From contig NZ_MVHH01000018.1 in the NCBI RefSeq assembly GCF_002086515.1, forward strand, positions 1-64,000: DNA of 64,000 nt. The letters run 5' to 3'. Positions 49,104-64,000 of the stretch are shown here, piece by piece (position 1 is the stretch's first letter; each line of letters starts with the position of its first letter). The DNA is from Mycolicibacter arupensis (GTDB lineage: Bacteria > Actinomycetota > Actinomycetes > Mycobacteriales > Mycobacteriaceae). Below the pieces are notes generated by a model. It saw only the letters and a list, made by a program, of their open reading frames with translations. It did not search any database and was not told the origin of the DNA. The translations under genes and the position numbers were made by a program.

Positions 49104-49855
49104 CGGTGAGCCCGGGTCGCCGACGCCTGGTCACGCGGGCGGATGACGATCTGGTCGAGGTTGACGTGGGGTGGTCGAGAGGCCACGAATCCGATCACTT
49201 CGGCGATGTCGTTCGCGGTCAGCGGCGTCAGCCCGGAATAGACGCCGTCGGCCCGATCGCGGTCACCGTCGAAGCGCACCAGTGAGAACTCGGTGTCCAC
49301 CATGCCGGGAGCGATCTCGGTGAGCCGCACGGGTTTTCCCAGCAGCTCGCCGCGCAGGGTGCGGTGCAGCGCACCCTGGGCGTGCTTGGCCGACGTGTAG
49401 CCGGCGCCACCGTCATAGATCTCCAACGCCGCGATCGAGGTGACCGTGACAACCAGGGCGTCGCCGGAGGCGACCAGTTTGGGCAGCAGGGCCCGGGTCA
49501 CACGCAGTGTGCCCAGCACGTTGGTCTCCCACATCCAGCGCCAGTGCTCCAGGTCGGCCTGTTCCACCGAGGCCAGGCCCTTGGCCCCGCCGGCATTGTT
49601 GACCAGCACTGAGACCGATCCGGCGACGCGGTCGCAGGCGTCGGCCAGCGCGGCGACGGCGTCGGGGTCCGTGACGTCGGTCACAACGGCGGTACCGCCG
49701 ATCTCCTCGGCCAGCGCCGCGATCCGGTCGGCGCGACGGGCCGCGGCGATCACGTGAAAGCCCTGTGCGGCAAGAACTCTCGCCGTAGCTTCGCCGATGC
49801 CCGAACTGGCGCCGGTGACCACGGCGATGCGCTGGTCGTGCCCAGAAGTCATCAT
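49088..49855 (-). CDS. Short-chain dehydrogenase/reductase (Rv0484c type)
   Basis: A 255-residue classical SDR: TGASSGIG (about residues 14-21), VLVNNAGGAKG, catalytic Ser in VTSIAALE, and YTSAK as the Tyr-Lys pair. It starts at ATG 49855 or one codon later. It is divergent from the poly-Cys leader by 36 bp. Substrate unknown. Confidence 0.92.
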   Translation of the reverse strand: MMTSGHDQRIAVVTGASSGIGEATARVLAAQGFHVIAAARRADRIAALAEEIGGTAVVTDVTDPDAVAALADACDRVAGSVSVLVNNAGGAKGLASVEQADLEHWRWMWETNVLGTLRVTRALLPKLVASGDALVVTVTSIAALEIYDGGAGYTSAKHAQGALHRTLRGELLGKPVRLTEIAPGMVDTEFSLVRFDGDRDRADGVYSGLTPLTANDIAEVIGFVASRPPHVNLDQIVIRPRDQASATRAHRVEPR

Positions 49856-49878
49856 CGCCTCAACCTTAGTGATCGTGA

Positions 49879-49884
49879 TAGATT
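49879..49884 (+). promoter_or_regulatory. Extended -10 element of the poly-Cys leader
   Basis: TAGATT matches the TANNNT -10 pattern and ends seven bases before the ATG at 49892. A transcript would therefore start at or next to the start codon, which fits a leaderless message. No good -35 is apparent. Confidence 0.55.
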
Positions 49885-49891
49885 CTCAGCC

Positions 49892-49972
49892 ATGTCCCGC
49901 AGTGCCCGCTTTCTGACAGCGGTCTGTCTTGTCGCCGACGGCGCATGTTGTTGCGCATGTTGCTGCGCCTGA
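49892..49972 (+). CDS. Poly-cysteine leader peptide (candidate cysteine attenuator)
   Basis: A 26-codon ORF, MSRSARFLTAV then CLVADGACCCACCCA. Seven of its 26 codons are Cys: one at residue 12, then two triplets at the end, separated by one Ala. No ribosome site precedes the ATG, but a -10 seven bases upstream suggests a leaderless start. Leaderless poly-Cys small ORFs are described in mycobacteria as cysteine-responsive attenuators of downstream genes. Here the next genes are a regulator and mshA, which starts the synthesis of mycothiol, a Cys-containing thiol. Sensing cysteine charge through ribosome speed is thus the likely role. Confidence 0.8.
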   Translation: MSRSARFLTAVCLVADGACCCACCCA

Positions 49973-49989
49973 CCTGCTGCGAGTAGCGC

Positions 49990-50057
49990 TCCTTGGGAGA
50001 GTCCGCCGGGTCGTGAGGCGTAACCGGCCCCGAATAGGACTTTCCTGAAGACAAGGA
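49990..50057 (+). promoter_or_regulatory. Leader RNA fold that can pair with the downstream Shine-Dalgarno
   Basis: GGGAGAGTCC (49995-50004) can pair with GGACTTTCCT (50037-50046), with two G-U pairs. An inner stem joins GCCGGGT (50005-50011) with AACCGGC (50022-50028). After a six-base bulge, TCCTT (49990-49994) pairs with AAGGA (50053-50057), the ribosome site of the regulator gene at 50064. The fold would hide that site. How ribosome stalling on the Cys codons alters the fold is not clear from inspection. Confidence 0.5.
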
Positions 50058-50063
50058 CATCTC

Positions 50064-51347
50064 GTGCGCACTACCTCTCTCACCGCTCACCTGGCCAACC
50101 ACCGCATTGACCGGCCCCGTTCCCATCCCCGCGTTGTGGCACCGGCCCTGCAGCTGGCCGACTCGGCCGGCGCCGAGGTCTTCGCCGCCGTGCGTCAGCA
50201 CGGACCGGTCGCCCGTGAGGCGATCGCCGGCGCCACGTCATTGAGCGTTGCCACGGTCAATCGCCAGGTCAGCGCCCTGCTGGAAGCCGGATTGCTGCTG
50301 GAGCGCGCCGACCTGGCCACTTCCGGGGCGATCGGCCGGCCGCGGCGGCCTGTGGTGGTCAACCATGAACCATTCCTCACCCTGGGCCTGCACATCGGGG
50401 CCAAGACCACCAGCATCGTGGCCACCGATCTGCTCGGCCGGACGCTCGACGTCGTCGAGACCCCGACCCCCAACAAGGGGGCGGGACCGGCGCTGGCGTC
50501 GTTGGCGGCCAGCGCCAGCCGGTACCTGACCCGGTGGCAGAAGCGCCGGCCGCTGTGGGTCGGGGTGGCCATCGGTGGCGCGGTCGACGGCGCCACCGGA
50601 CATGTGGATCACCCGCGGCTGGGCTGGACGGCCGCCCCGGTCGGCCCGGTGCTGGCCGAAGAGCTGGGCCTGCCGGTATCGGTGGCCTCCCACGTGGACG
50701 CGATGGCGGGGGCGGAGCTGCTGTTCGGTGTGCGGCGGCCGACGGCCGTCAGCACCACCAGCCTGTACGTCTACGCCCGGGAAACCGTCGGCTACGCCCT
50801 GGTGATCGGCGGGCGGGTGCACAGCCCCGCCAGCGGTCCCGGCACCATCGCCGGCCTGCCGGTCTACTCGGAGCTGCTCGGCGGGTCGGGGCACCTCGAG
50901 TCCACCGTCAGTGACGAGGCGGTACTGGCCGCCGCCCGGCGGCTGCGTCTGCTGCCGGAGGGCAGCGGCGCCGTGGCGGCAGCGGTCACCACGTTGGTGC
51001 GTGAGGCACGGGGCGGCGACGAGCGAGCGGCGGCCCTGCTGACCGAGCGCGCGCGGGCGCTGGGAGAGGCCGTGGCGCTGCTGCGCGACGTGCTCAACCC
51101 CGATGACCTGGTGGTCGGCGGCCAGGGTTTCACCGAGTATCCCGAGGGCATGGCCGAGGTGGAGCGGGCGTTTCGGCAGCGATCGGTGCTGTCGGGGCGC
51201 AGCATCAGGGTCACCGCTTTCGGCAACCGCGTTCAGGAGGCCGGCGCCGGCACCGTGTCGCTGGGCGGGCTGTACGCCGACCCGGTCGGAGCCATGCGTC
51301 GCTCCCGCGGGCCGGTTGCCCGTGTGGTCCCGGAAGTGTCGGCCTAA
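50064..51347 (+). CDS. ROK-family transcriptional regulator (Rv0485 type)
   Basis: A 427-residue NagC/XylR-like regulator. A winged helix-turn-helix covers about residues 35-95 ([23 protein letters not shown]); then a ROK domain ([20 protein letters not shown]). The Cys-rich zinc motif and Glu-Gly-His of true sugar kinases are missing, so it is a regulator without kinase function. GACAAGGAC precedes the GTG at 50064. It is the gene directly after the poly-Cys leader and 22 bp before mshA. In M. tuberculosis Rv0485 affects PE/PPE gene expression. Confidence 0.9.
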   Translation: MRTTSLTAHLANHRIDRPRSHPRVVAPALQLADSAGAEVFAAVRQHGPVAREAIAGATSLSVATVNRQVSALLEAGLLLERADLATSGAIGRPRRPVVVNHEPFLTLGLHIGAKTTSIVATDLLGRTLDVVETPTPNKGAGPALASLAASASRYLTRWQKRRPLWVGVAIGGAVDGATGHVDHPRLGWTAAPVGPVLAEELGLPVSVASHVDAMAGAELLFGVRRPTAVSTTSLYVYARETVGYALVIGGRVHSPASGPGTIAGLPVYSELLGGSGHLESTVSDEAVLAAARRLRLLPEGSGAVAAAVTTLVREARGGDERAAALLTERARALGEAVALLRDVLNPDDLVVGGQGFTEYPEGMAEVERAFRQRSVLSGRSIRVTAFGNRVQEAGAGTVSLGGLYADPVGAMRRSRGPVARVVPEVSA

Positions 51348-51369
51348 CCAGACCTGTCAAGATGGCTGG

Positions 51370-52698
51370 GTGGGCCATGGCGTCAGATCCGATGTGCACC
51401 GGGTAGCGCTGCTGTCGGTACACACCTCGCCGCTGGCCCAACCCGGCACCGGCGATGCGGGCGGCATGAACGTCTACGTATTGCAGAGCGCGCTGCATCT
51501 GGCGCGCCGCGGGGTCGCAGTGGAGGTGTTCACCCGCGCCACCTCGTCGGCCGACCCGCCGGTGCAGCACGTCGCGCCGGGTGTGCTGGTGCGCAACGTG
51601 GTGGCCGGGCCCTTCGAAGGCCTGGACAAGAACGACCTGCCCACCCAGCTGTGCGCGTTCGCCGCCGGAGTGCTGCGTGCCGAGGCCGCCCACGAACCCG
51701 GCTACTACGACGTGGTGCATTCGCATTACTGGCTCTCCGGTCAGGTCGGTTGGCTGGCTGCTGACCGCTGGGCGGTGCCGCTGGTGCACACCGCCCACAC
51801 CTTGGCCGGGGTGAAGAACGCCGCGCTGGCCGCCGGCGACGCCCCCGAACCGCCCCTGCGCATGGTCGGCGAGCAACAGGTCGTCGACGCCGCGGACCGG
51901 CTGATCGTCAACACCGACGACGAGGCCCAGCAATTGGTCGCCCTGCACGATGCGGACCCACGCCGGATCGACGTGGCACACCCGGGTGTCGACCTGGAGG
52001 TGTTTCGGCCCGGCGACAAACTGGCGGCCCGCAGCGCCTTGGGCCTGTCGGAACACGAACCGATCGTGGCGTTCGTCGGCCGTATCCAGCCGCTCAAGGC
52101 GCCGGACGTCCTGCTGAGGGCGGCGGCGAAGCTGCCCGGAGTGCGGGTGGTGGTGGCCGGTGGGCCGTCGGGCAGCAGCGGGTTGGCGGAACCGGACGGT
52201 CTGGTTCGGTTGGCGGCCGAATTGGGTATCAGTGAGCGGGTGACCTTCCTGCCGCCGCAGTCCCGCGAGAATCTGGCGGCGCTGTTCCGGGCCGCCGATC
52301 TGGTGGCCGTGCCGAGTTACTCCGAGTCGTTCGGCCTGGTGGCGCTGGAGGCGCAGGCGTGCGGCACACCGGTGGTCGCCGCCGCCGTCGGCGGGCTGCC
52401 GGTGGCGGTGCAGGACGGCGTCACCGGGCGACTGGTGGATGGGCACGGCATCGAGGCCTGGGCGAGCGCCCTCGACGAGCTGCTGCGGCTGGGTTCCGGA
52501 CCTCGTGGATGGGCGATGCGCCGGGCCGCTGCCGCACATGCGGCGAAGTTCTCCTGGGAGCGCACGGTCGACGCTCAACTGGCCAGCTACACCCGGGCGA
52601 TCGACGACTTCGCCGCGGCCCGGAGTGGCCGGATGCGGGTACTGGGATCCGCGCGACGGTCCCGTCGCTGGCCGGCGCGTCGTGGAGCGCGCGCGTGA
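51370..52698 (+). CDS. mshA: D-inositol-3-phosphate glycosyltransferase MshA
   Basis: A 442-residue GT4 glycosyltransferase doing the first step of mycothiol synthesis, joining N-acetylglucosamine from UDP-GlcNAc to inositol 3-phosphate. [20 protein letters not shown] is the N-terminal substrate loop, and [20 protein letters not shown] is the C-terminal nucleotide-sugar motif. I start at GTG 51370; GTG 51394 is also possible. The C-terminus is a short basic tail. Expression may depend on the poly-Cys leader upstream. Confidence 0.95.
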   Translation: MGHGVRSDVHRVALLSVHTSPLAQPGTGDAGGMNVYVLQSALHLARRGVAVEVFTRATSSADPPVQHVAPGVLVRNVVAGPFEGLDKNDLPTQLCAFAAGVLRAEAAHEPGYYDVVHSHYWLSGQVGWLAADRWAVPLVHTAHTLAGVKNAALAAGDAPEPPLRMVGEQQVVDAADRLIVNTDDEAQQLVALHDADPRRIDVAHPGVDLEVFRPGDKLAARSALGLSEHEPIVAFVGRIQPLKAPDVLLRAAAKLPGVRVVVAGGPSGSSGLAEPDGLVRLAAELGISERVTFLPPQSRENLAALFRAADLVAVPSYSESFGLVALEAQACGTPVVAAAVGGLPVAVQDGVTGRLVDGHGIEAWASALDELLRLGSGPRGWAMRRAAAAHAAKFSWERTVDAQLASYTRAIDDFAAARSGRMRVLGSARRSRRWPARRGARA

Positions 52699-52731
52699 AT
52701 CGCTGGGCGATCTCGCGCTGTCGGTTGACGC

Positions 52732-52788
52732 CGAGTGTGCGGTTTTCACGGCCTGCCCCGGGGGATCGCCGAGTAAATCGCACACTCG
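52732..52788. repeat. Inverted repeat between mshA and the YbjN gene
   Basis: CGAGTGTGCGGTTT (52732-52745) is complementary to 52775-52788 (AAATCGCACACTCG) over 14 positions, with one G-T pairing. It starts 33 bp after the mshA stop and could be a terminator or a dispersed palindrome. Confidence 0.8.
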
Positions 52789-52807
52789 ACGCATACGGGA
52801 GGCAGCA

Positions 52808-53326
52808 GTGAGCGTGAACAGTGGCGACGTGCAGGCGCTCATCGAGAGCACGCTGCAGGCGGCCGAGCTGACCTATTCCCCCACGCCGGGTTCCCACGGC
52901 GGGCTGCCGGGCCTGATCGTCGAACTGCCCGGCGAGCGCAAGCTCAAAACCAACACCATGCTCAGTGTCGGGGAGCACTCGGTGCGCATCGAGGCTTTCG
53001 TCTGTCGCAAGCCGGACGAGAACGATGCCGGCGTCTATCGGTACCTGCTCAAGCGCAATCGCCGGCTCTACGGCGTGGCCTACACGCTGGACAACGTCGG
53101 CGACATCTACCTGGTGGGCCGGATGGCCCTGGCGTCGGTGACCGCCGAGGAGATCGACCGGGTTCTCGGGCAGGTGCTCGAAGCGGTCGATTTCGACTTC
53201 AACACGTTGTTGGAGTTGGGATTCGCCACATCGATCCAGAAGGAATGGGACTGGCGGGTGTCCACCGGGCAGTCGCTGAAGAACCTGCGGGCGTTTGAGC
53301 ATTTGATCGACAGCAATGACGACTGA
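52808..53326 (+). CDS. YbjN-domain protein (Rv0487 type)
   Basis: A 172-residue protein of the YbjN/type III chaperone-like fold: [19 protein letters not shown] at the start, then [20 protein letters not shown] and [19 protein letters not shown]. It starts at GTG 52808. Sits between mshA and gpmA, as Rv0487 does. Function unknown. Confidence 0.87.
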   Translation: MSVNSGDVQALIESTLQAAELTYSPTPGSHGGLPGLIVELPGERKLKTNTMLSVGEHSVRIEAFVCRKPDENDAGVYRYLLKRNRRLYGVAYTLDNVGDIYLVGRMALASVTAEEIDRVLGQVLEAVDFDFNTLLELGFATSIQKEWDWRVSTGQSLKNLRAFEHLIDSNDD

Positions 53327-53339
53327 GACACTGACGCCC

Positions 53340-54089
53340 ATGTCTGACACTGCCACCTTGGTGCTGCTGCGCCACGGCGAAAGCGAATGGAACGCCAGCA
53401 ACCAGTTCACCGGTTGGATGGACGTCAACCTCACCGACAAGGGCCGCGCCGAGGCGGTCCGCGCCGGTTCACTGTTGGTAGAACACGGTCTGGCGCCGGA
53501 TGTGGTCTACACCTCGTTGTTGCGCCGGGCGATCACCACCGCGAACCTGGCGCTCGACGCCGCCGACCGGCACTGGATCCCGGTGCATCGCACCTGGCGG
53601 CTCAACGAGCGTCATTACGGTGCGCTGCAGGGGCTGGACAAGGCCGCCACCAAGGCGCGCTACGGCGACGACCAGTTCATGACGTGGCGGCGCAGCTATG
53701 ACATCCCGCCGCCGCCCATCGAGGCCGGCAGTCGCTACAGCCAGGACACCGACGCCCGGTACGCCGACATCGGCGGTGGACCGCTGACCGAATGCCTGGC
53801 CGACGTGGTGGCGCGCTTCCTGCCGTACTTCACCGACGTCGTCATCCCGGACTTGCGGTGCGGCAAGACGGTGCTGATCGCGGCGCACGGCAACTCGCTG
53901 CGGGCGTTGGTGAAATACCTCGACCAGATGTCGGATGACGACGTGGTCGGGTTGAACATCCCCACGGGTATCCCGCTGCGTTACGACTTGGACGCCGACC
54001 TGCGCCCGAAGGTGGCCGGCGGTGTCTATCTGGACCCGGAGGCGGCCGCCGCAGGGGCCGCTGCAGTGGCAAACCAGGGCGCTAAGTAG
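53340..54089 (+). CDS. gpmA: 2,3-bisphosphoglycerate-dependent phosphoglycerate mutase
   Basis: A 249-residue glycolytic mutase. [18 protein letters not shown] has the phospho-His, [15 protein letters not shown] the Glu, and [16 protein letters not shown] the second His. I start at ATG 53340; an in-frame ATG at 53316 would overlap the YbjN gene. The order YbjN-gpmA-senX3-regX3 is the M. tuberculosis one. Confidence 0.96.
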   Translation: MSDTATLVLLRHGESEWNASNQFTGWMDVNLTDKGRAEAVRAGSLLVEHGLAPDVVYTSLLRRAITTANLALDAADRHWIPVHRTWRLNERHYGALQGLDKAATKARYGDDQFMTWRRSYDIPPPPIEAGSRYSQDTDARYADIGGGPLTECLADVVARFLPYFTDVVIPDLRCGKTVLIAAHGNSLRALVKYLDQMSDDDVVGLNIPTGIPLRYDLDADLRPKVAGGVYLDPEAAAAGAAAVANQGAK

Positions 54090-54218
54090 CGACCACGGGC
54101 CGTCCAGCGTGAATGCGGAGTGGAAACCGGGTGAAATCTTCGCGATGAATTCACATTCGGCGCACGTCGTGGTCCAGCGCTGGTCAGGTCGGGTTGCCCG
54201 ACTGCGTACGATTTTGCC

Positions 54219-55397
54219 GTGGCTGCGACCTCGGCGCTGACGCTCGCTGCAGCGTCGGCGATTCCTGCGCTGGCGGCAGGAGTGGCGGCCGGCGTGTGGT
54301 TGCCGCCGCGGCTGGCCGAACGGCGTCGCAAGGCCGCCACGGACCGATCCGGGATCACCGTCGCCGAGATGCTCCAGCAGATCGTGTCGCACGCCTCGCT
54401 GGGGATCGCCGTCGTCGACTCCCACCGTGACGTCGTCTATCTCAACGAGCGGGCCACCGAGCTGGGACTTGTGCACGGCCGTCTGCTCGACGACGAGGCC
54501 TGGGCGGCCGCCCAGCGTGCACTGTCGGGCGAGGAAGTCGTCTTCGACCTGACGGTGGCCAAGCGGGCGCCCGGTGCCACCCGGGCGGACCTGTCGGCGG
54601 TGCGCGGCTATGCCCGATTGCTGTCGGAGGACGATCAGCGGTTCGCGGTGGTGATCGTCGATGACCAGTCCGAGCAGGCCCGCATGGAGGCCAGTCGCCG
54701 TGACTTCGTGGCCAATGTCAGCCACGAACTCAAAACGCCGGTGGGGGCGATGGGGCTGCTAGCCGAAGCGCTGCTGGCTTCAGCCGATGACCCCGAGGCG
54801 GTGCGGCCGTTCGCCGAGCGGGTGCTGGTGGAGGCCAATCGGCTCGCCAGCATGATCGGTGAGCTGATCGAGCTGTCCCGGCTGCAGGGGGCCGACCCGC
54901 TGCCGGACCTGGGTGTCGTCGACGTCGACGCCGTGGTCAACGAGGCGATCTCCCGGCATAAGGTTGCCGCCGACAACGCCGAGATCACGATCACCACCGA
55001 TGCCGCGAGCGGGCTGCGTGTGCTCGGCGACGAACCGCTGTTGGTGACTGCACTGGCCAATCTCGTGTCCAATGCGATCGCCTACTCGCCGCACGGTTCG
55101 CCGGTGTCGATCAGCCGGCGTCGCCGGGAGGGCTTTATCGAGATCGCCGTGACCGACCGTGGGATTGGCATTGCGCCCAAAGATCAGCAGCGCGTGTTCG
55201 AACGGTTCTTCCGCAGCGACAAGGCCCGTTCACGGGCCACCGGGGGGACCGGGCTGGGGTTGGCGATCGTCAAACATGTGGCCGCCAACCACAACGGCAC
55301 CATCACGCTGTGGAGCCAGCCGGGCACCGGTTCGACATTCACCTTGGCGATTCCGGCATACCAGGGCAGTGTGGACCAAGAGAAGGAGGAGCCGTGA
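54219..55397 (+). CDS. senX3: Sensor histidine kinase SenX3
   Basis: A 392-residue membrane kinase that senses low phosphate. It has a hydrophobic N-terminal segment (about 3-30), a PAS-like domain (about 45-145), the HisKA box [13 protein letters not shown] with His169, and an ATPase domain with [19 protein letters not shown] and [11 protein letters not shown]. The C-terminal end is shorter than the about 410 residues of M. tuberculosis. It starts at GTG 54219. The regX3 gene follows after 52 bp. Confidence 0.96.
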   Translation: MAATSALTLAAASAIPALAAGVAAGVWLPPRLAERRRKAATDRSGITVAEMLQQIVSHASLGIAVVDSHRDVVYLNERATELGLVHGRLLDDEAWAAAQRALSGEEVVFDLTVAKRAPGATRADLSAVRGYARLLSEDDQRFAVVIVDDQSEQARMEASRRDFVANVSHELKTPVGAMGLLAEALLASADDPEAVRPFAERVLVEANRLASMIGELIELSRLQGADPLPDLGVVDVDAVVNEAISRHKVAADNAEITITTDAASGLRVLGDEPLLVTALANLVSNAIAYSPHGSPVSISRRRREGFIEIAVTDRGIGIAPKDQQRVFERFFRSDKARSRATGGTGLGLAIVKHVAANHNGTITLWSQPGTGSTFTLAIPAYQGSVDQEKEEP

Positions 55398-55449
55398 TCA
55401 GACCCACTGTTGATGACGCAGAGGGTTCCTACCGGGAGGAGCAGCCGGG

Positions 55450-56133
55450 ATGACGCACGTCTTGATCGTCGAGGACGAGGAATCGCTGGCAGACCCGCTG
55501 GCATTCCTGCTGCGTAAAGAGGGTTTCGAAGCCACTGTGGTGGGTGACGGAACCGCGGCGCTGGCCGAATTCGACCGGGCCGGCGCCGATATCGTGCTAC
55601 TGGATCTGATGCTTCCGGGCATGTCCGGCACCGACGTCTGCAAGCAACTGCGTGCGCGTTCCAGCGTGCCGGTGATTATGGTCACTGCCCGCGACAGTGA
55701 GATCGACAAGGTCGTCGGCCTGGAACTGGGCGCCGACGATTACGTCACCAAGCCGTACTCGGCTCGCGAGCTCATCGCCAGGATCCGTGCGGTCCTGCGT
55801 CGCGGCGGCGACGACGAGGGTGGCGTCGGTGAGGGCGTACTGGAGTCGGGCCCGGTGCGCATGGACGTCGAACGGCACGTGGTGATGGTCAACGGCGAGC
55901 AGATCACCTTGCCGCTCAAGGAGTTCGACCTGCTCGAGTACCTGATGCGCAACACCGGCCGGGTGCTCACGCGCGGACAGTTGATCGACCGGGTCTGGGG
56001 CGCCGACTATGTCGGTGACACCAAGACCTTGGACGTCCACGTCAAACGACTTCGGTCCAAGATCGAGGCCGATCCGGCCAATCCAGTGCACCTGGTTACC
56101 GTGCGTGGACTCGGGTACAAGCTGGAGGGCTGA
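55450..56133 (+). CDS. regX3: Response regulator RegX3
   Basis: A 227-residue OmpR/PhoB-type regulator, the same length as in M. tuberculosis. The receiver domain has phospho-acceptor Asp52 (LLDLMLPG) and Lys in VTKPYSARE. The winged-helix domain ends with VKRLRSKIE and VRGLGYKLEG. It turns on phosphate-starvation genes. GGGAGGAG is upstream of the ATG. It ends the region I find colinear with M. tuberculosis. Confidence 0.97.
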   Translation: MTHVLIVEDEESLADPLAFLLRKEGFEATVVGDGTAALAEFDRAGADIVLLDLMLPGMSGTDVCKQLRARSSVPVIMVTARDSEIDKVVGLELGADDYVTKPYSARELIARIRAVLRRGGDDEGGVGEGVLESGPVRMDVERHVVMVNGEQITLPLKEFDLLEYLMRNTGRVLTRGQLIDRVWGADYVGDTKTLDVHVKRLRSKIEADPANPVHLVTVRGLGYKLEG

Positions 56134-56202
56134 TTCCGGGCGACCACGTGATGGGGTCTCCTAACTTGCTCGGCGGGGTAGTCGTCGCCGAAAATCTCCG
56201 GA

Positions 56203-56246
56203 TTGGACGTCCGGCCTCTTAAGGTAGCCTTAATCAAGGTTGCCTA
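56203..56246 (+). promoter_or_regulatory. PKS promoter with palindromic operator; partial iron-box match
   Basis: TTGGAC (56203-56208), a 16-bp spacer and TAGCCT (56225-56230) form a promoter. TTAAGGTAGCCTTAA (56219-56233) is a perfect 15-bp palindrome centred on the -10. The reverse strand of 56219-56237 matches the IdeR consensus TTAGGTTAGGCTAACCTAA at 13 of 19 positions by my count. AAGGTAGCCT is repeated as AAGGTTGCCT at 56237-56246. A repressor here would control the biosynthetic genes. Confidence 0.5.
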
Positions 56247-56297
56247 CGGAGTTCTTGGGCCCCATCTACTACCCCAGCCATACAGGAGACGTGATCG

Positions 56298-63415
<7,118 letters not shown>

Positions 63416-63419
<4 letters not shown>

Positions 63420-64000
63420 CGGATCGTCCCGACGTGCCCTCGGACATCTCCAGCCTGTCGCCGGAGAAGAAGCGCGAGCTGCTGGCTCAGCTGCTGATGG
63501 CCAAGGCCCAGGAAGCCGCGTCCGAACACGAGTTGTCCTACGGGCAGCGCTCGATGTGGTTCATGCACCGGCTCGCTCCCGACAGCGCCGCCTACACGGT
63601 TGCCTACGCGGGCCGCATCACGGGCGGCCTGGACGTGCCTGCCCTGGAGCGGGCGGCCCAGGCGCTGGTGGATCGGCACCCGATGCTGCGCACCACCTAC
63701 ACCGAGCGGGACGGCCAGCCGGTCGCACTGGTCCATGCGCACTGGCCACTGCGCCTGGCCATCCATCGGATCGGTGCGGACGCCGCAGAGGTCGACCAGT
63801 GGGTCCAGGCCGAGATCGATCGACCCTTTGACCTGCGCACCGGGCCCGTGCTGCGGCTGACCCTGCTCCAGCGGCCCGACGACCAGGTGCTGGTGCTGAC
63901 GGTGCATCACATCGCCGTCGACTTCTGGTCCATCGACATCATTCTCGACGAGCTGCGTTCGCTCTACGCCGCCGAGCACGGCGCCGACGCTCCGCAGGCG
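63416..64000 (+). CDS. NRPS condensation-domain protein, 5' part (runs off the window)
   Basis: The first 195 residues of an open frame that continues past the window. After a short helical lead (about 1-40: LSPEKKRELLAQLLMAKAQE), a condensation domain begins: LSYGQRSMWFMHRLAPDSAAY, HPMLRTTY and the catalytic HHIAVD (His164, His165, Asp169). The full HHxxxD supports activity. The GTG at 63416 overlaps the PKS stop. It likely joins the polyketide-extended acyl chain to an amino acid. Whether adenylation and carrier domains follow cannot be seen. Confidence 0.9.

Overview
The window is high-GC actinobacterial DNA from a member of the Mycobacteriaceae. The evidence is a pair of PPE-family genes, heparin-binding haemagglutinin (hbhA), the mycothiol glycosyltransferase mshA, the senX3-regX3 phosphate-sensing pair, RamB next to isocitrate lyase, a CIRCE-controlled groEL2-type chaperonin, and frequent GTG starts with ATGA/GTGA overlaps. 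From memory of M. tuberculosis H37Rv gene order, much of it is colinear with the stretch from pssA (Rv0436c) to regX3 (Rv0491), interrupted by blocks not in that order. I cannot name the species.

Layout. 1-701: a 30-bp inverted repeat, then a secreted chorismate mutase. 709-4508 (minus): a phospholipid/molybdopterin operon (SDR, moeA, psd, pssA). 4605-10697: an inserted block with two PH-domain membrane proteins, a DEAD/DEAH helicase, an M24 peptidase, and a second SDR facing a TetR regulator; two paralogous SDRs bracket most of it. 10769-12611: groEL2 with two tandem CIRCE operators and a terminator. 12697-21420: accessory metabolism, including an MBL-CobU fusion, aldo/keto reductase, methyltransferase, D-aminoacylase-like amidohydrolase, VOC and DinB proteins, and an aldehyde dehydrogenase. 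21451-27789: S9 peptidase, aldehyde dehydrogenase, DUF779 protein, two small membrane proteins and lipoamide dehydrogenase. 28035-31020: two PPE genes (the first apparently frameshifted at a 7-G tract) and a DUF732 protein. 31029-38006: a prenol-kinase-like fusion protein, then the glyoxylate/fatty-acid block (CMD protein, ramB, thioesterase, icl, fadB2). 38042-49855: TetR/DUF445, XRE regulator, hbhA, deoC, two DUF2993 lipid-binding-type proteins, nitrilase, murB, an L,D-transpeptidase and an SDR. 49892-56133: a poly-cysteine leader ORF, ROK regulator, mshA, YbjN, gpmA, senX3, regX3. 56203-64000: the start of a lipopeptide-type biosynthetic cluster, with a 2373-residue FAAL-ACP-KS-AT-KR-ACP synthase overlapping an NRPS condensation-domain gene that runs off the window.

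The most interesting points are: (1) a 26-codon leaderless-looking poly-Cys ORF ahead of the regulator-mshA genes, followed by an RNA fold that pairs with the downstream Shine-Dalgarno, which suggests cysteine-responsive control of mycothiol synthesis; (2) the FAAL-PKS/NRPS cluster, whose promoter is overlapped by a perfect 15-bp palindrome with partial similarity to an iron box; (3) a two-domain protein joining phytol-kinase-like and phytyl-phosphate-kinase-like (DUF92) halves; (4) the PPE frameshift. I saw no tRNA, rRNA, CRISPR array, insertion sequence or phage gene.
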